A stretch of DNA of 64,000 nt from Coptis chinensis (GCA_015680905.1 CM027378.1:43311001-43375000); one strand, 5' to 3'; positions 30,303-42,323 are shown, numbered from the stretch's first letter. The notes: a model not told the origin generated them from the sequence alone. Program-made: numbers and translations.

Positions 30303-32110
30303 ATGAGATTAAGGTCCGTTAGAAGAAAAAACAACTAACGTAATTACACGGCAACGTCAACAAACAAGTCTATCTAGTTTCCCACCCACTACACCTCTAG
30401 CTACTATTTCACATACACCACCTGATATTATGGATGAAGAAAGAGAGACTCCTCTCTCTGACTTTTATAAAGCCTTGAGCAATAGTCTTAAATCTTGCAT
30501 CGTTCTAGCGGACCGATGGGGGATTTCCGCATCCCCAAATATATTTAATTTGTTACCCGTTTTTCATGGTTTAGACTATGAAAAACCTTATCAGCACATG
30601 CGTAGGATTGAACAAGTCCTTACAACATTCCACCATCCTACGGTTGGTGCGGAAAAAATTAAATTAAGGGTATTCCCTTTCACCTTAGCTGATAAAGCGT
30701 CTTGGTTAACTACCCAAAGCCAAGCCTAATGCGGGACTCGTGGGCCAAACTTGTTCAAATTGTTTATGGAACATTTTTACCCACCCGAAAAGCGGATGAA
30801 ATGCTTTCCAAGATTCACTTCTTTTCGGCCGAAATCCTCATGAATCATTTTCGAGGCTTGGAATCGTTTCACCGATCTCCTTATAGAGTGTCCACACCAT
30901 CACCTAGCAAAAGACACGTTAGTTAGTGCCTTTTTCAAAGGACTTCTACACCACCATAAAGAAGTCCTAGAAATAATGAATGGGGGTAGTTTCCTAAGTA
31001 AAGGAGCCTCGGAGGCATATAAATTTTTGGAAGATCGGACTAAAGCGTAATAATAATGGGGGGTAGTGGCGATTACTCCCGCTCCTCTAGTTCTTCTTCA
31101 ACAGCTTAAAAGGCTACCAAGTATGTTTGAGGTTAAATCAGATCCCGAGCTTAAAACTCTAATTGAATCCCTCACAAAAAGGTAGAGGCCATTTACGTAC
31201 AACAAAAGCTATCCCGTAATGAATGTAAATTCAAATCCATGTAGTTTATTTGGAGTCCCCGAGCATCCCGACTCCCAACGTCCCCCTAGCCTATGAACAT
31301 TCTTGTTCCATTAATAGTGAACCTAACGCACCTTGGAGAAAAAATCCCAACCGGTTGGAGAAATAACCAACAAGTCACACCTACGGTCAATAATCAATAT
31401 GTTAGGCGAACCGCGGTTATAACCAAGCTCCACCACAACAAGGGCGGGGATCGGGGTAATTATAATAATTATAACAACCAAAGCCCAACCTCGACAAAGT
31501 CAAGCACAAGGTCAATGTAGTTATAATAATTATAATGCTAATAGAGGTATCGTTCCAGTAAATAATAACTATCACAATCCGCCCCATAAATAATCAACGA
31601 GATAGTTCCATCCACCCACCGTGACTACTACACCCACATAACCGATCGTCTTGACACCTTCATACAAGTGAGCCAACAACTTTTCCAAACCATGGCTCAA
31701 TCTAACCAACACATTCTACAATCCGTTAATAATTTAAACCAACGGTTAGCCCAAGAGAAAGCCCAACCAAAAGCGTGTTTCCGGGCCAAACGATACCCAA
31801 CCCTAGAGCGGCAAACACGGCGCTTTGAGGTAAACGGTAATACTAGTCACGGAAACTACAACTCGTAGGTGAGCTAAATGCCATCACCACTCTCCGTTCT
31901 GGAAGAGTGGTTGATAACAAAGTAACTATGCCTATAGTTACCCCATCAATACTCCTTACACGGATATCGAACTAGATACGAAATAGAAACCAAGAACCTA
32001 CCAGCGTAGAGAGGTACCCGTTAAACCACAACCTAAGAAACGAGAAAGCCAAAGTTACACATCAAGTCGAGCCATATACGCTAAATATAGAAGCGAAACC
32101 ACGTTCCCTC
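30303..32110 (+). pseudogene. gag: gag polyprotein, element A, frameshifted
   Basis: The start MRLRS at 30303 corresponds to the starts at 39470 and 55372. Readable blocks are MDEERETPLSDFYKALS (30430), FNLLPVFHGLDYEKPYQHMR (30545-30605), the VFPFTLADK block, the SNGGSFLSKGASEAY-type block near 30975, an Asn/Tyr-rich tract with repeated AATTATAATAATTATAA-type sequence (31455-31550) and a Gln-rich MSQQLFQTMAQSNQHILQ helix (31668). At the nucleocapsid position near 31240-31275 the CX2C..H pattern is disrupted by frameshifts. Gag assembles the virus-like particle; this copy has many frameshifts and cannot. Confidence 0.82.
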
Positions 32111-33190
32111 GAGAAATTAGCCATGCTAACAAGGGATACTAACTTTGAGGAGGTTAGGAACGTTTTCAAAAATCTAACGATAAACCTTCCTTTTCTCGAA
32201 GCTATAAAAAATCTACCTAACCACACTAAGTTTCTTAAGGAGTTGTGCACTACTAGGCGTAAGACCAACATACCTAAAGACGCCTTTCTAACTGAACAGT
32301 TCCCAACTTTATCCGAAAATAATGGAATTGTTAAGTACAAGGACCCCGGTCGCCCCCTCTTTGTCTGATGCACCTTAGGAGATTCTCACCTAATAACGAC
32401 CGGCTTACTAGACACGGGGGCTAGTGTTAACTTACTCCCGTTTTATTTGTATAAACAAATAGGTCTAGAGGAGATGCAACCTACTAAAATGACATTACAA
32501 TTAGCTAATCAGTCTATTAAGTATCCTAAGGGTGTGGTTGAAAACGTGGTGGTTAAAGTCCAAAATTTTTTACTACTACCGGCCGACCCGTTATCCTCGA
32601 CCGCGAAAGTCACTAACGACTCTGTACCTATCATTTTAGAGTCCCTTCTTTGGCTCTGCCAACGCTCATAAACTGCCGCGATGGTTTGATGTCATTGTCC
32701 TTTGGCCATCTTTCTGTTGAGGTAAATGCTTTCAAAACAAGGACATAGTATCCCGATTCATCTACAAATGACGAGGTTAGCATGATCGAGAGCTTAGCTC
32801 AAGATTACTTCAAAACATGTTTCGGAGAAACAGATTAACAAATTCATTTCCTTCGAAATCCGACTTTAACAATGACTCCCTAGTAGTAGGCGAAATCGAA
32901 GAAGAATTCACTGCAACTCTTTTGCACCGCTTCTTTACCACCCAAGCGAGTCCCCTTTGCCAACAACCATTCATCCCTTGATGCTATGGCCGAAGATGAA
33001 TTTTTCAATCTCTATCCCAAAGTGATCCTTTTGACCCACCTATTGAGGAATGTCTTGCATATATCAAGATTTACGATGATATGGACTTGAGAGCTCTAGG
33101 CGAGAATCATTCACCTTCCATCACCAATATTCCCCACCCTCCACCTTTTCAAAGGAACCTCGAGTTTGCACTTTCGATCCTTTAGTTTCT
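32111..33190 (+). pseudogene. Gag-protease linker and retropepsin, element A
   Basis: The linker frame 32123-32368 (MLTRDTNFEEVRNVFKNLT..KELCTTRRKTNIPKDA) is open. After a stop near 32367 comes the aspartic protease: LLDTGASVNLLPFYLYKQIG (about 32410-32463) with an intact D-T-G-A active site, then TKMTLQLANQSIKYPKGVVE. Later parts (MSLSFGHLSVEVNAF, about 32690; MIESLAQDYF, about 32780) and a C-terminal PPFQRNLEFA-type end (about 33145) are frameshifted. Retropepsins cleave Gag-Pol. Of the three copies here with this motif, only A keeps DTGA; B reads DLGA and D reads DWGE. Confidence 0.8.
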
Positions 33191-34010
33191 CCCCTGCTTC
33201 ATGATTTTTTAAATCCACCTAGTAAACAAATACTTCCCAAGGATAAACCACTTGACACCTTTATTTTCAGACTTGAGACAGGTCCCTAAACTACACCATG
33301 AATGAGTTTTGTGCTAAACCCACATCCTCATTTTTTTTCCATGCTTTTCTCTAAAACTTATCCCAATCCACCATATCTTCCCACAACCATTCACTTTTCC
33401 ACACTTATTCACTAGGACACCCTCTCGTTCAAAGATGAAACATAAGGTGCATGCTTTCGGTTATGTTATAGGTCTATCCGACTTAAGCTTTCATTCCACT
33501 AGGGCTGCGTTGTAGGAAATCTTGGTGCTTGATTGTGTTTGGATATGTTTTCTGTGATATTTATTTATGGAACGATCCACAACTATTTCGGTTGTTGATA
33601 TATGATAAACTGCATATTCATACATATATTTAGATAAAGTCTCGAGTATCTGATTATAAACAACTTAATTTTTGTGTTTGGTGCATTTCCTTTCATTTCC
33701 ATATATTGGTGAATGCACCATTCAGGTAACCGGGCCCTCCCTATGGAGTGTGTGGTTGTAAGTACCGGATCCTAAGTCCACGGTTCACATAATTCACGTT
33801 TTCCACTCTTGCATGTTTTCTTGGTTTTTGAGTCATGTTTCTCTATGGTGTGAATTATGTCTTTACTGCTTATTGTTTTCCTTTATATTAAACCTAATTC
33901 ATAAAAAAGTAAAAATTTAAAGCTATAAAAATAGTAATCTAGCAAGTCTCGAAATCGACATTAAAAGACCGGGTTTTAAAACAAATTTTTACAAACCTGT
34001 TTTCAAAAAT
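33191..34010 (+). other. Conserved non-coding stretch replacing pol (element A)
   Basis: Follows the shortened protease ORF and corresponds base by base, with small changes, to 42310-43120 of element B (for example GGTGCATTTCCTTTCATTTC and AACCGGGCCCTCCCTA in both). No reverse-transcriptase or integrase motif is readable. In element D the pol gene begins at this place instead. Confidence 0.7.
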
Positions 34011-34026
34011 TTGTTTGGGGGTGGGG
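34011..34026 (+). promoter_or_regulatory. Internal polypurine-tract-like sequence, element A
   Basis: TTGTTTGGGGGTGGGG, the same as at 43121 in element B and like the true tract before the LTR (GGGGTGGTT). It marks the upstream border of the env-like region. Confidence 0.45.
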
Positions 34027-34084
34027 TGTTGGTTTTTCCATTCTTGATCACTCAAATTCCTATTCTTACCCCCACCTCGCTCCC

Positions 34085-34430
34085 TTGTCAAAAAAAAAAA
34101 AAAAAAAACTCCGCTGGAAGCGCGAGCTGCCTGTGTTCGACTTCCGTGAGACCAGAAAAATTTCCAGTTTTCTGCGGGTTGTTCCCGGATCATTTGCAGC
34201 TGTTCCAGAGTGTAGTTTCGAGATGACATCTCCTACAATAATACGGAACAGTCTTTTCGAAGATTTGTTCCCAAGCACTACTTATGGTGCTTGGACTCAT
34301 GAGTGATCATCACACACGTAGGTGGGAAGCGCTTATGGTTCTTGCTAGCATTTGTTCTTGGACTTGCCATGCCCACTGAAATATAAGACCCATGGTGCTA
34401 TTGGGTAGATAATATGCATGTCCGGGAGAT
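34085..34430 (+). pseudogene. Athila ORF-1/env-like cassette 2 remnant, element A
   Basis: The frame 34085-34306 encodes FLRVVPGSFAAVPECSFEMT and then LFEDLFPSTTYGAW, matching the start of the ORF at 45707 in element B. Relative to B, about 130 bp are deleted where ..CTTATGG joins TTCTTGCTAGC (near 34340), and a further ~600 bp where ATATGCATGT joins CCGGGAGATAAGG (near 34420). Cassette 1 of element B (43834-44967) is absent altogether. An A-rich run (34090-34107) precedes it. It cannot encode a full protein. The homology to B is seen directly; the Athila ORF-1 family name is inferred from position and general sequence type. Confidence 0.6.
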
Positions 34431-34641
34431 AAGGTAAGTTTTTAATTCCATTTAGTGTCTACTTATGTCCCAAGTAATTTAAGTCTGTTAACCCCATAAT
34501 GGGTGGAACTCTTATAGAGTTGCATCAGTTTTTATATTAGTATGTTTTAACCTTGTTTTGCAGATGTTCCAGAATTTCACGCGTTTCCATGGTACTTTTC
34601 TACCCTCTTTATTTAAATGCTTTGAGGACAAAGCATGCTTC

Positions 34642-34652
34642 TTGTTTGGGGG
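34642..34652 (+). promoter_or_regulatory. Second internal PPT-like sequence, element A
   Basis: TTGTTTGGGGG preceded by TTTGAGGACAAAGCATGC, a close parallel to the CTTGAGGACAAGCAAAATGC that precedes the true tract at 36220. Confidence 0.45.
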
Positions 34653-36219
34653 TCATAGAAACACGTGTAATTAAGGCATCTGTTAGGATATAGATATGTA
34701 TAATATGCACTTGTTTTCTAGTTAAAATTTCAAAAATTCAAAAATATAAATAAATAAGTTATGCTATACACTTAGGAATATTGGTATTGTTTTCTTTCTC
34801 TATGCTCTTAACAATCTAGAAGTCTCACGTAGCATTTGCATTAGAATAATTTTTGGAACCTTAGGTTAATATGTAGGTAATAATCTTTAAATCTATCTAT
34901 AAATATATTACATGAGTATCTATGATTGTTAGCAGTAAGTTTCTGAAATCTAGGCTAGAGTACTTATTATACAAATCCCCATGGAGAATATAGCCTAAAA
35001 GCCTTATAAGAGTGAAACATTTGAGAAATGACACAAGGGAGAAGTAAAATCCGGATAGAGAAATCACACGTCCACTTGCTTGATCACTAAACCATATCCT
35101 AAGCAAGAATTTAGGCCCTCTTTGGATCGATATAGCCAGAAATTTAAACCTATGAATTATTTTCCGCTAGTCGCCCCTCTGAACCTTTCTTTAGCCTTTC
35201 ATAAACCACAAATCCTTTACCCTGCTACAAAAACAAAACAAAATAAAAAACATAAAAAAAATCAACCTACCCAATTTAGAATAAGTCTGAGAATAGAATG
35301 AGGAAGAAAGAAGAAGAGAAAAACCTATGTAAACAAATATTAGTTAGTTGCTTCAGAAATAAAGAAAAGAAGTTTACATCCAAAGAAAAGAAAAATTAAA
35401 ATAGAAATAAAATAAAATCTCCAAAAAATAGAATAAAAGGAGTCAAAAGCCAAAGAAAAAAAAATATGGCTAAGGATGGAAACAAAGTGTAGAAGAAAAA
35501 GTAAATAACAAGGTTTTCTCTAGTTACATAATATGAAGACTCTTTTATCTCAGACTTGTCCGTTTTGAATATCCATTTCCTTCCTTCTTAAACCATCTCC
35601 TAATCCCTTAAACACCTAATAAAGACCTCTAGCTCAATTAGAAATAGGTTAGTGTGATAGTAAGTGGCATATGTGTTTGATCGACTCCGGCTTCCTTGTG
35701 TGTCATTGAGATTGTAAGGTAAAGTGTGCCCACTGTGCACTAGAGTAGCGAAACTTGAGTGGAAAAATCAGAGTGTTGTATCTTGACTATTATTGTGAGA
35801 ACCTACTTAAGGACGCTATTCCGAGTTTCAGAAACGGACCTGATATTGCATTTCATAGTAGTACTCATTGTATATATGTTTATTGTAGATGATTGATTAT
35901 TTTGTATATATTAGCTTAGGTTTTTGACTTGGTTATTCTTGTTCATAGCTAGTGAGAGGAATAGTTAATTTGGAGCATGGATAAGGAAACAATAGTTTTA
36001 TTTCTTAGTCGTTGTAGTATAGATGAAGTTTGTGAGTACCTTCACTGGAAAACTCTCACGAGGCTATAACTCGTCCACTAGGGAATTTCTAGTGGTTTAA
36101 AGCCTTGTTGCATATGGTCAATGCAATCGCACTCAGCGAAACGAGAGTAGTTAGAACTCCATTTTTGGTCACTTATTTTAATTTCTCATCTTTGCTTGAG
36201 GACAAGCAAAATGCTGTTT
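34653..36219 (+). other. Long 3' untranslated region, element A
   Basis: About 1.57 kb, nearly identical in layout to 46948-48510 of element B, without a long ORF on the plus strand. It ends with the hairpin TTGCTTGAGGACAAGCAA (36192-36209) just upstream of the polypurine tract. A related segment occurs inverted at 37723-38287. Confidence 0.7.
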
Positions 36220-36229
36220 GAGGGTGGTT
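36220..36229 (+). other. Polypurine tract, element A
   Basis: GAGGGTGGTT immediately before the 3' LTR start; plus-strand primer site. Confidence 0.7.
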
Positions 36230-37704
36230 TGATAAGAGCCCAAAACTGTAGTTTTAACCCTGTAATGATCATACTTTTAGACCAATTATGTGAGTAATAA
36301 TTAAGAGTTAACACTTCACGTGTTTTATATACATTTCAGGCTTCAAAGTCCATTATGTGCAGAAATGTGCCACTTTAGCAAGATAAAGGAGCAAAGGTCG
36401 GTTACTAAGGAGGTCCGTGACTAAAGGCCAAGATTCAAGAAGAAAAAGCCTTTCTAAAGCCCGATCAAAAGCTGAAAAGTCGACGCGGGCAAAAACAGCA
36501 CACAAGTCAGCAGAACTTCCGAAGGCCTTATCTTTGGACTCAAACCTCGAATGGGGCCTACCTTATGTCAAAACGACCAGCTCGGAAAGAGCTTTCCAAT
36601 GGTCCAAGCCTTGACCCAATCAGAGGAGCAGAAGTGGATAAAAAGTCTGTTAAAGCCAACTGCAGCTGAAGAGGCCTTTTTGGACTGAAAGAATTAGGTT
36701 TTGGGCCTGATTCTCTGGCAAAAAATATGGCTCCAAGCCCATGCACGATTTTTGGATCTGAAAGTATAAAAACAAAAGCTTAGCTCTTTGTTAATGGTAG
36801 TTAGTTAGACCTAAAACAATATAGATAATTCTAGATCTAGTTTAATTAATTAAATTAAGTTTTAGTTCCATTTTCAATTCTTGTTTTAGATTAAGTCTTT
36901 GAATCATTGTTCTTGATTGATTAGATAAATAAAATAGTTATTTTATCAATTTCGAATTGTGTTATTTCAATCTATTAGGTCTAGTTTTAATTATTGTTGG
37001 TTACCATTTCTTAGTTGTTAATTAGAATTTAATTATCGTTTAGTTTATATTAGTAAATTTCGAATCTTTGATAATATGTTTAGTTTAGATTCATATGGGA
37101 ATGATTGCAGAATGATTCTCGGCTAAACCTCCATTAGAGGGGGTTGAGAAGCCTTGATGAAAGCTTGATTCCGATTATCGTAGAGTCGTCGTAATTTCTA
37201 TTCCACTCTAGAAATGATTAATTTGCCATGAGAATGGGTTTAATCGTTCACATGCTAGTTATGAATTGGTAGAAATGTCATGTGTAATTAGGGATTAGGA
37301 AGAACCAATTGTTCTGTGTAGCAGTTCAATTCGGATTACTTAATTATCTCGGAGTTAGTGAGTTAAGTTGAGTTAAGGTGGAATCAATCCCCCTAATTCC
37401 TTATTATAGAATCAACGTAGTATTTCCATAGTTGAATCAATTATAGTTTGTATCTTGTGGATAGTTGCATTGTAGTATAATTCCCCCTCGTAAAACTCTC
37501 ATTAGACTTAAGACCGACTAATTAGACTAGAAAACATTCCATGCTAGAGCACTAGGAGTGGAACGAATTTCTTACTCCACTCTATTTCGATAGAATTGAG
37601 AGTAGAAAACTTGATAAATATAAACACGTTAAAGTTTTAGGTTACTTACGTTTTGAGTTCATCGTTCATTTTGTAGGTAAACTATTAAATTTTATCTTTT
37701 ATCA
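36230..37704 (+). repeat. 3' LTR of element A (complete, 1475 bp)
   Basis: Begins TGATAAGAGCCC and ends TTTTATCA, with TATA box at 36766. It is followed not by host flank but by a primer site (37707), so it also stands where a 5' LTR of another element would be. That indicates an LTR shared between tandem elements. Confidence 0.9.
36766..36774 (+). promoter_or_regulatory. LTR TATA box, element A 3' LTR
   Basis: TATAAAAAC about 537 bp into the LTR; same position and context (GATCTGAAAG before it) in C and D. Confidence 0.6.
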
Positions 37705-37706
37705 AA

Positions 37707-37722
37707 TGGCGCCGCTGCCGGG
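37707..37722 (+). other. Primer-binding site with extended tRNA-Asp match
   Basis: TGGCGCCGCTGCCGGG, two bases after the LTR. The other copies match tRNA-Asp over 13 bases; here the next three bases GGG also fit the tRNA complement before the sequence switches to inverted 3' UTR at 37723. Confidence 0.6.
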
Positions 37723-38287
37723 CGGAATAGCGTCCTTAAGTAGGTTCTCACAATAATAGTCAAGATACAACACTCTGATTTTTCTACTCAAGTTCCGCTA
37801 CTCCAGTGTGCAGTGGGCACACTTTACATTACAATCTCAATGACGACAAGGAAGTCGGAGTCGATCAAACACATCTGCTACTTACTATCACACTAACATA
37901 TTCCTAATTGAGCTAGAGGTCTTTATTAGGTGTTGCGGGGATTAGGAGATGGTTTAAGAAGGAAAGAAATGGATATTCAAAAAGGACAAGTCTGAGATAA
38001 TAGAGTTTTCATATTATGTAACTTAGAGAAAACCTTGTTATTTTCTTTTGCTTCTATACTTTGTTTCCATCCTTAGCCATATTTTCTTTTTCTTTTCTTT
38101 GGCTTTTGACTCCTTTTATTCTATTTTTTTGGAGTTTCTATTTTATTTATATTTTTATTTTTCTTTTCTTTGGATGGAAACTTCTTTTCTTTATTTTATG
38201 AAGCAATTAACTAACTTTTGTTTACACAGGTTTTTCTCTTCTTCTTTCTTCACTCATTCTATTCTCAGACTTATTCTAGATTGGGTA
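37723..38287 (-). repeat. Inverted 3'-UTR segment of an A/B-type element
   Basis: CGGAATAGCGTCC.. through ..CTAGATTGGGTAA is the inverse complement of about 47545-48108 of element B (and 35265-35828 of A). Details such as AGTGAAGAAAG favour a B-type source. It joins the primer site of one LTR to the middle of the next LTR. Confidence 0.85.
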
Positions 38288-38948
38288 ATTTCAATTCTTT
38301 ATATCATGTTTAGTTTTAATTTAATCGGAAATGATTGCGTAATGATTATCGGCTAAACCTCCATTAGAGGGGGTTGAGAATCCTTGATGGAAGCTCGATT
38401 CCGATTATCGTAGATTCGTCGTAATTTCCCTTCCACTCTAGAAACGATTAGTTCACCATGAGAATGGGTTTGATCGTTCACATGCTAGTTATGAATTGGT
38501 AGGAATGCCATGTGTAATTAGGGATTAGGAAGAACCAATTGTTACGTGAAGCGTTCAATTCGATTACGATTATTCGTCGTTAATAGGATTAAGTCGAGTT
38601 ACGGTGGAATCAATCCCCTTCTAACTCCTTATCATCGAATCAACGTAGCATTACCATAGTTGTTCTGATAATCGACTAGTTACATCTTGTGGGTAGTTGC
38701 ATCGTAGTCTAGTTGCCCTTTTCGTAAATCTCTCATTAGACTTTAGAGTTAGAATACTTATACGTAGAGAACATTAACATGCGGAAGGACTAGGAGTGGA
38801 ACGAATCACTCTACTCCACTATATCTCATAGGATTGAGAGTAGAATTCTTTGATAAATTAGGCACGTAAAATATCGTTTAGTTTTACTTACGTATAGAGT
38901 TTCATCGCTTTATTTCCTAGGTAAAACTATTCAATTTTACGTTTATCA
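38288..38948 (+). repeat. Truncated 5' LTR of element B
   Basis: Begins inside the LTR (TTTCAATTCTTTATATCATG, as at 54198 in element C) and ends TTTATCA at 38948. It is of the C/Z LTR subtype, different from the A-type LTR upstream. Confidence 0.85.
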
Positions 38949-38950
38949 AA

Positions 38951-38963
38951 TAGCGCCGCTGCC
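38951..38963 (+). other. Primer-binding site, element B (mutated)
   Basis: TAGCGCCGCTGCC; the second base is A instead of G. Confidence 0.7.
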
Positions 38964-39469
38964 ATCTTAGTTTCACTTTCGCATTGTTTTCATAGTGTAA
39001 GTACTTTTTTTAAAGTCCCATTAAACCCACCCACCCTTGTTTGATTCATACTGTGGTTTTCCGATTGAGCGTTGAAAAGTTCCAAAAAAATACACTGAGC
39101 GCGACCGCGCCTATAAGGAGTGCACCTATAGCCCTATAGCTCGAACTCCCCAATGGCGCCTAAAAAACACTGTAATTTGAAAATTACCCGGAGCGCGACC
39201 GCGCCTTATGAGAGCGCATCCGCGCCCTTTGCTAATTTTTCCGGAATTCTACAGTTTTGACTCGAACTTTGATTTTTCAAGTTTTTCAGTGTTCTAATTT
39301 GTTATATACACTGAACACACGTAAACAAGACGCTATTCATAAGCGAAGCAAGGACGCAATCAGGTATTCCTTTCTTCCACACCTCGCATCTCCTGTTAGA
39401 GGTTTATACTAGTATATCAGAATTGTTTAGAGTGTTGATGTGTTTAGCTAAATTTGGTTTTAGCCTTGT
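38964..39469 (+). other. 5' leader of element B
   Basis: Contains the GC-rich variable part (39095-39235, GAGCGCGACCGCGCC-like repeats) and the conserved TAAACAAGACGCTATTCATA block (39322-39341). Confidence 0.7.
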
Positions 39470-41289
39470 ATGAGATTAAGGTCTGGCCGAACAAAAACAC
39501 CGAACGTAATTACACAACAACGTCAACAAACAAGTCTATCTAGTATACCACCCACAACACCTCTAGCTACTATTTCACACACATCACCTGACACAATGCC
39601 TGACGAAGAAGAGACTCCTCTCTCTAACTTCTACAAAGCCTTGAGCGATAGCCCCAAATCTTGCATCGTTCTAGCAGACCCAGTGGGGGATTTCCGAATT
39701 CCCCCAAATATTTTTAATTTGTTACCCGTTTTTCATGGATTAGACCATGAAAACCCTTATCAGCACATGCGTAGGATTGAACAAGTCCTAACAACATTCC
39801 ACCATCCTACGATTGGTGCGGAACAAATTAAACTTAGGGTATTCCCTTTCACCTTAGCCGATAAGGCGGCATCTTGGTTAACGCCCAAACGCCCTAATTC
39901 TCGTGGACTCGTGGGCTAAACTTGTTCAAATTGTTTATGGAACATTTTACCCACCCCTAAAGACGGATGAGATGCTTTCCAAGATTCATTTCTTTCGACA
40001 AAATCCTCATGAATCATTTTCGAGGCTTGGAATCGTTTCACCGATCTCCTTATAGAGTGTCCACATCATAACTTAGCGAAAGACACGTTAGTTCATGCCT
40101 TTTTCAAAGGACTTCTACACCACCATAAAGAAGTCCTAGACATTATGAATGGGGGTAGTTTCTTAAGCAAAGGAGCCTCGGAGGCTTATAATTTTTTAGA
40201 GGATCAAACTAAGCGAAATAACAACTGGGGGGGTAGTGAGGATATCCACCGCTCCGCTAGTTCATCAAATACAGTTAAGGCCGCCGGTATGTTTGAAGTT
40301 AAACATGATTCCGAGCTTAAAACTCTAATCGAATCACTCACTAAAAAGGTAGAGGCCATTTCTGTTCAACAAAAGCCTATCCCCGTCATGAACGTAAATT
40401 CAAATCCATGTAGTTTCTGTTTTGCCCCGAAAGCATCCCGACTCCCCATCGTCCTATTGCTTATGAACAGGCTTGTTCCATTAATAGTGAACCTAACCCC
40501 TTTGGAGACAAAATCCCAACTTCGGTTGGAGAAATAACCAACACGCCACACCTCCGTGGTACAATAATCAATATGTTAGGCCAACACAAAGTTTTAACCA
40601 AGCTCCACCACGACAAGGACAGGGTCAGGATAATTTTAATAATTATAACAACCAAATGCAACCTCGACAAGGTCAAGCACAAAGTCAAGGTATTTATAAT
40701 AATTATAATGCTAATAGAGGTATCGTTCCGGTAAATAATAACTATCAAAATCCACCCATAAATAATTCACGCGAAATAGTTCCAGTCACACCACCCGTGA
40801 CTACTACACCCACACAACCGGATCGTCTTGACACCTTCATACAAGTGAGCCAAAAACTTTTCCAAACCATGGCTCAATCTAACCAACAGCTTCTACAATC
40901 CGTTAATAATTTAACCCAACAGTTGGCTCAAGATAAAGCCCAACCCAAAGGTGTGTTTCCAGGTCACGAAATACCTAATCCTAAAATAACAAATACAGCC
41001 TTTGAGGTAACCGATAATACTAGTAATGAATATGAAAATGTAGGTGAGCTAAAGGCCATCACCACTCTCCGTTCTGGTAGAGTGGTTGATAACAAAGTAA
41101 CTATGCCTATAGTTACCCCACCAAGAGTCCCCTACACACCGCTATTTTACTAGATAATCGAAATAGAAACCTGAAGAGCCTACCACCGTAGAGGTACCCG
41201 GTTACAACACAACCTAAGAAACGAAAAGCCACGGTTAAACATCTAGGTGATACCATTGCTAAATATAGACAGAAACCACCGTTTCCACA
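39470..41289 (+). pseudogene. gag: gag polyprotein, element B
   Basis: The start MRLRSGRTKTPN at 39470 opens the best N-terminal gag frame in the window (149 codons to 39919), with DFRIPPNIFNLLPVFHGLDH and QIKLRVFPFTLADKA. After a frameshift near 39895 it resumes at 40145 (MNGGSFLSKGASEAYNF) and at 40656-41153 (Asn/Tyr/Gln-rich tract, then a SQKLFQTMAQSNQQLLQSVN helix and ITTLRSGRVVDNKVTMPIV). The nucleocapsid knuckle begins NPCSFC (about 40402) but the His and last Cys are lost by an indel. Three or four frameshifts separate the pieces. Confidence 0.85.
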
Positions 41290-42323
41290 AAAATTTAGCC
41301 GTGTTAACTAGGGATACTAATTATGAGGAGATTAGGGGACGTTTTCAAGAATCTAACTATAAACCTTCATTTCCTTGAAGCTATTAAAAACTACCACACC
41401 ATGCTAAGTTTCTTAAGGAATTGTGTACTACTAGGCGTAAAGATCAATATACCAAAACGGCGCTTTTAATGTAACAATTCCCAACTCTATCCTCAACATA
41501 ATGGAATTGTTAAGTGCAAGGACCACGGTCGGTCGCCCCATCGTATAATGCACCTTAGGAGATTCTTATACGACGACCACGTTATTAGACTTGGGGGCTA
41601 GTGTTAACTTACTCCCGTTTTATTTGTATAGACAAATAGGTCTAGACGAGATGCAACCCACTAAAATGACGTTGCAATTAGTTGATCGGTCTATTAAGTA
41701 TCCTAAGGGAGTCGTCGAAAATGTTCTGGTAAAAGTTCAAGATTTTTACTATCCGGCTGATTTTGTCATCCTTGACACATAAGTCGATAATCGACTCGTC
41801 CCCGATCATCTTAGGGCATCCTTTCCTCGGCACCGCGCCAATGCGCCTCATTAATTGCCGCAATGGTTCAATGTCCATGTCTTTTGGCCATCTTGCTGTT
41901 GAAGTCAATGTTTTTAAAACAAAGACACAGTTACCCGATTCGTCTATGGATGGAGAGGTTAACATGATCGAGAGCTTTGCTCGAGATTATTTCAACAACA
42001 CGTTCCCTGATAATCATATGCCCAAATTTCTTTCTTTTGGAAGTTCAGACTCCAACATTTCCATCCCTACACTAGTCGATACATATATTACGGATGAGGA
42101 TGAGATATACAACTTTCTCAAAGATGTAGAAGACTATCATAGTAACGAGGATATGACCAATCTAGATGAGCAATTCGATGAGTTTCTTAGAGCAAGTGAT
42201 AATTCACCTTATCAAGAACTACTTTCCACAACATCCACCTCGACTTCCCTCCTTCCACCCTTTCAAAGGAATCTCGAGTTTGCACTCGATCCTTTTGTTT
42301 CTTCTGTGCTTCATAATTTTTAA
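41290..42323 (+). pseudogene. Retropepsin and C-terminal tail, element B
   Basis: Linker blocks are broken at 41300-41560. The frame 41591-41782 then reads ASVNLLPFYLYRQIGLDEMQ, preceded by LLDLG, so the active site is D-L-G-A, not D-T-G-A. The 186-codon frame 41763-42323 continues HPFLGTAPMRLINCRNGSMS, FGHLAVEVNVF and a long acidic tail that ends PPFQRNLEFALDP before a stop. This tail ends where element D goes on into RT, so in A and B the polyprotein closes after the protease. Loss of the catalytic Thr would be expected to impair the enzyme. Confidence 0.8.

Larger units (their letters stand above)
29125..37704 (+). mobile_element. Athila-type element A, pol-less, 5' LTR truncated
   Basis: Order: LTR 3' part (29125-29779), primer site, leader, gag, protease, conserved non-coding stretch, env-like remnant, long 3' UTR, polypurine tract, complete LTR (36230-37704). 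No reverse transcriptase, RNase H or integrase motif occurs between the protease and the 3' LTR. The region from the protease to the 3' LTR is co-linear with element B, with deletions. Without a 5' U3 it has no upstream LTR promoter. Confidence 0.85.

Noticed and set aside
38048..38356. Plus-strand Phe-rich 102-codon ORF (also a minus-strand one at 47542)
   Set aside because: It is antisense of the A-rich 3' UTR in an inverted segment, with no conservation as protein expected.
40366..40748. Minus-strand ORFs inside gag copies (also at 32062, 56862, 60385, 60852)
   Set aside because: They are antisense shadows of gag and gag-protease coding sequence and recur only because gag itself is repeated.
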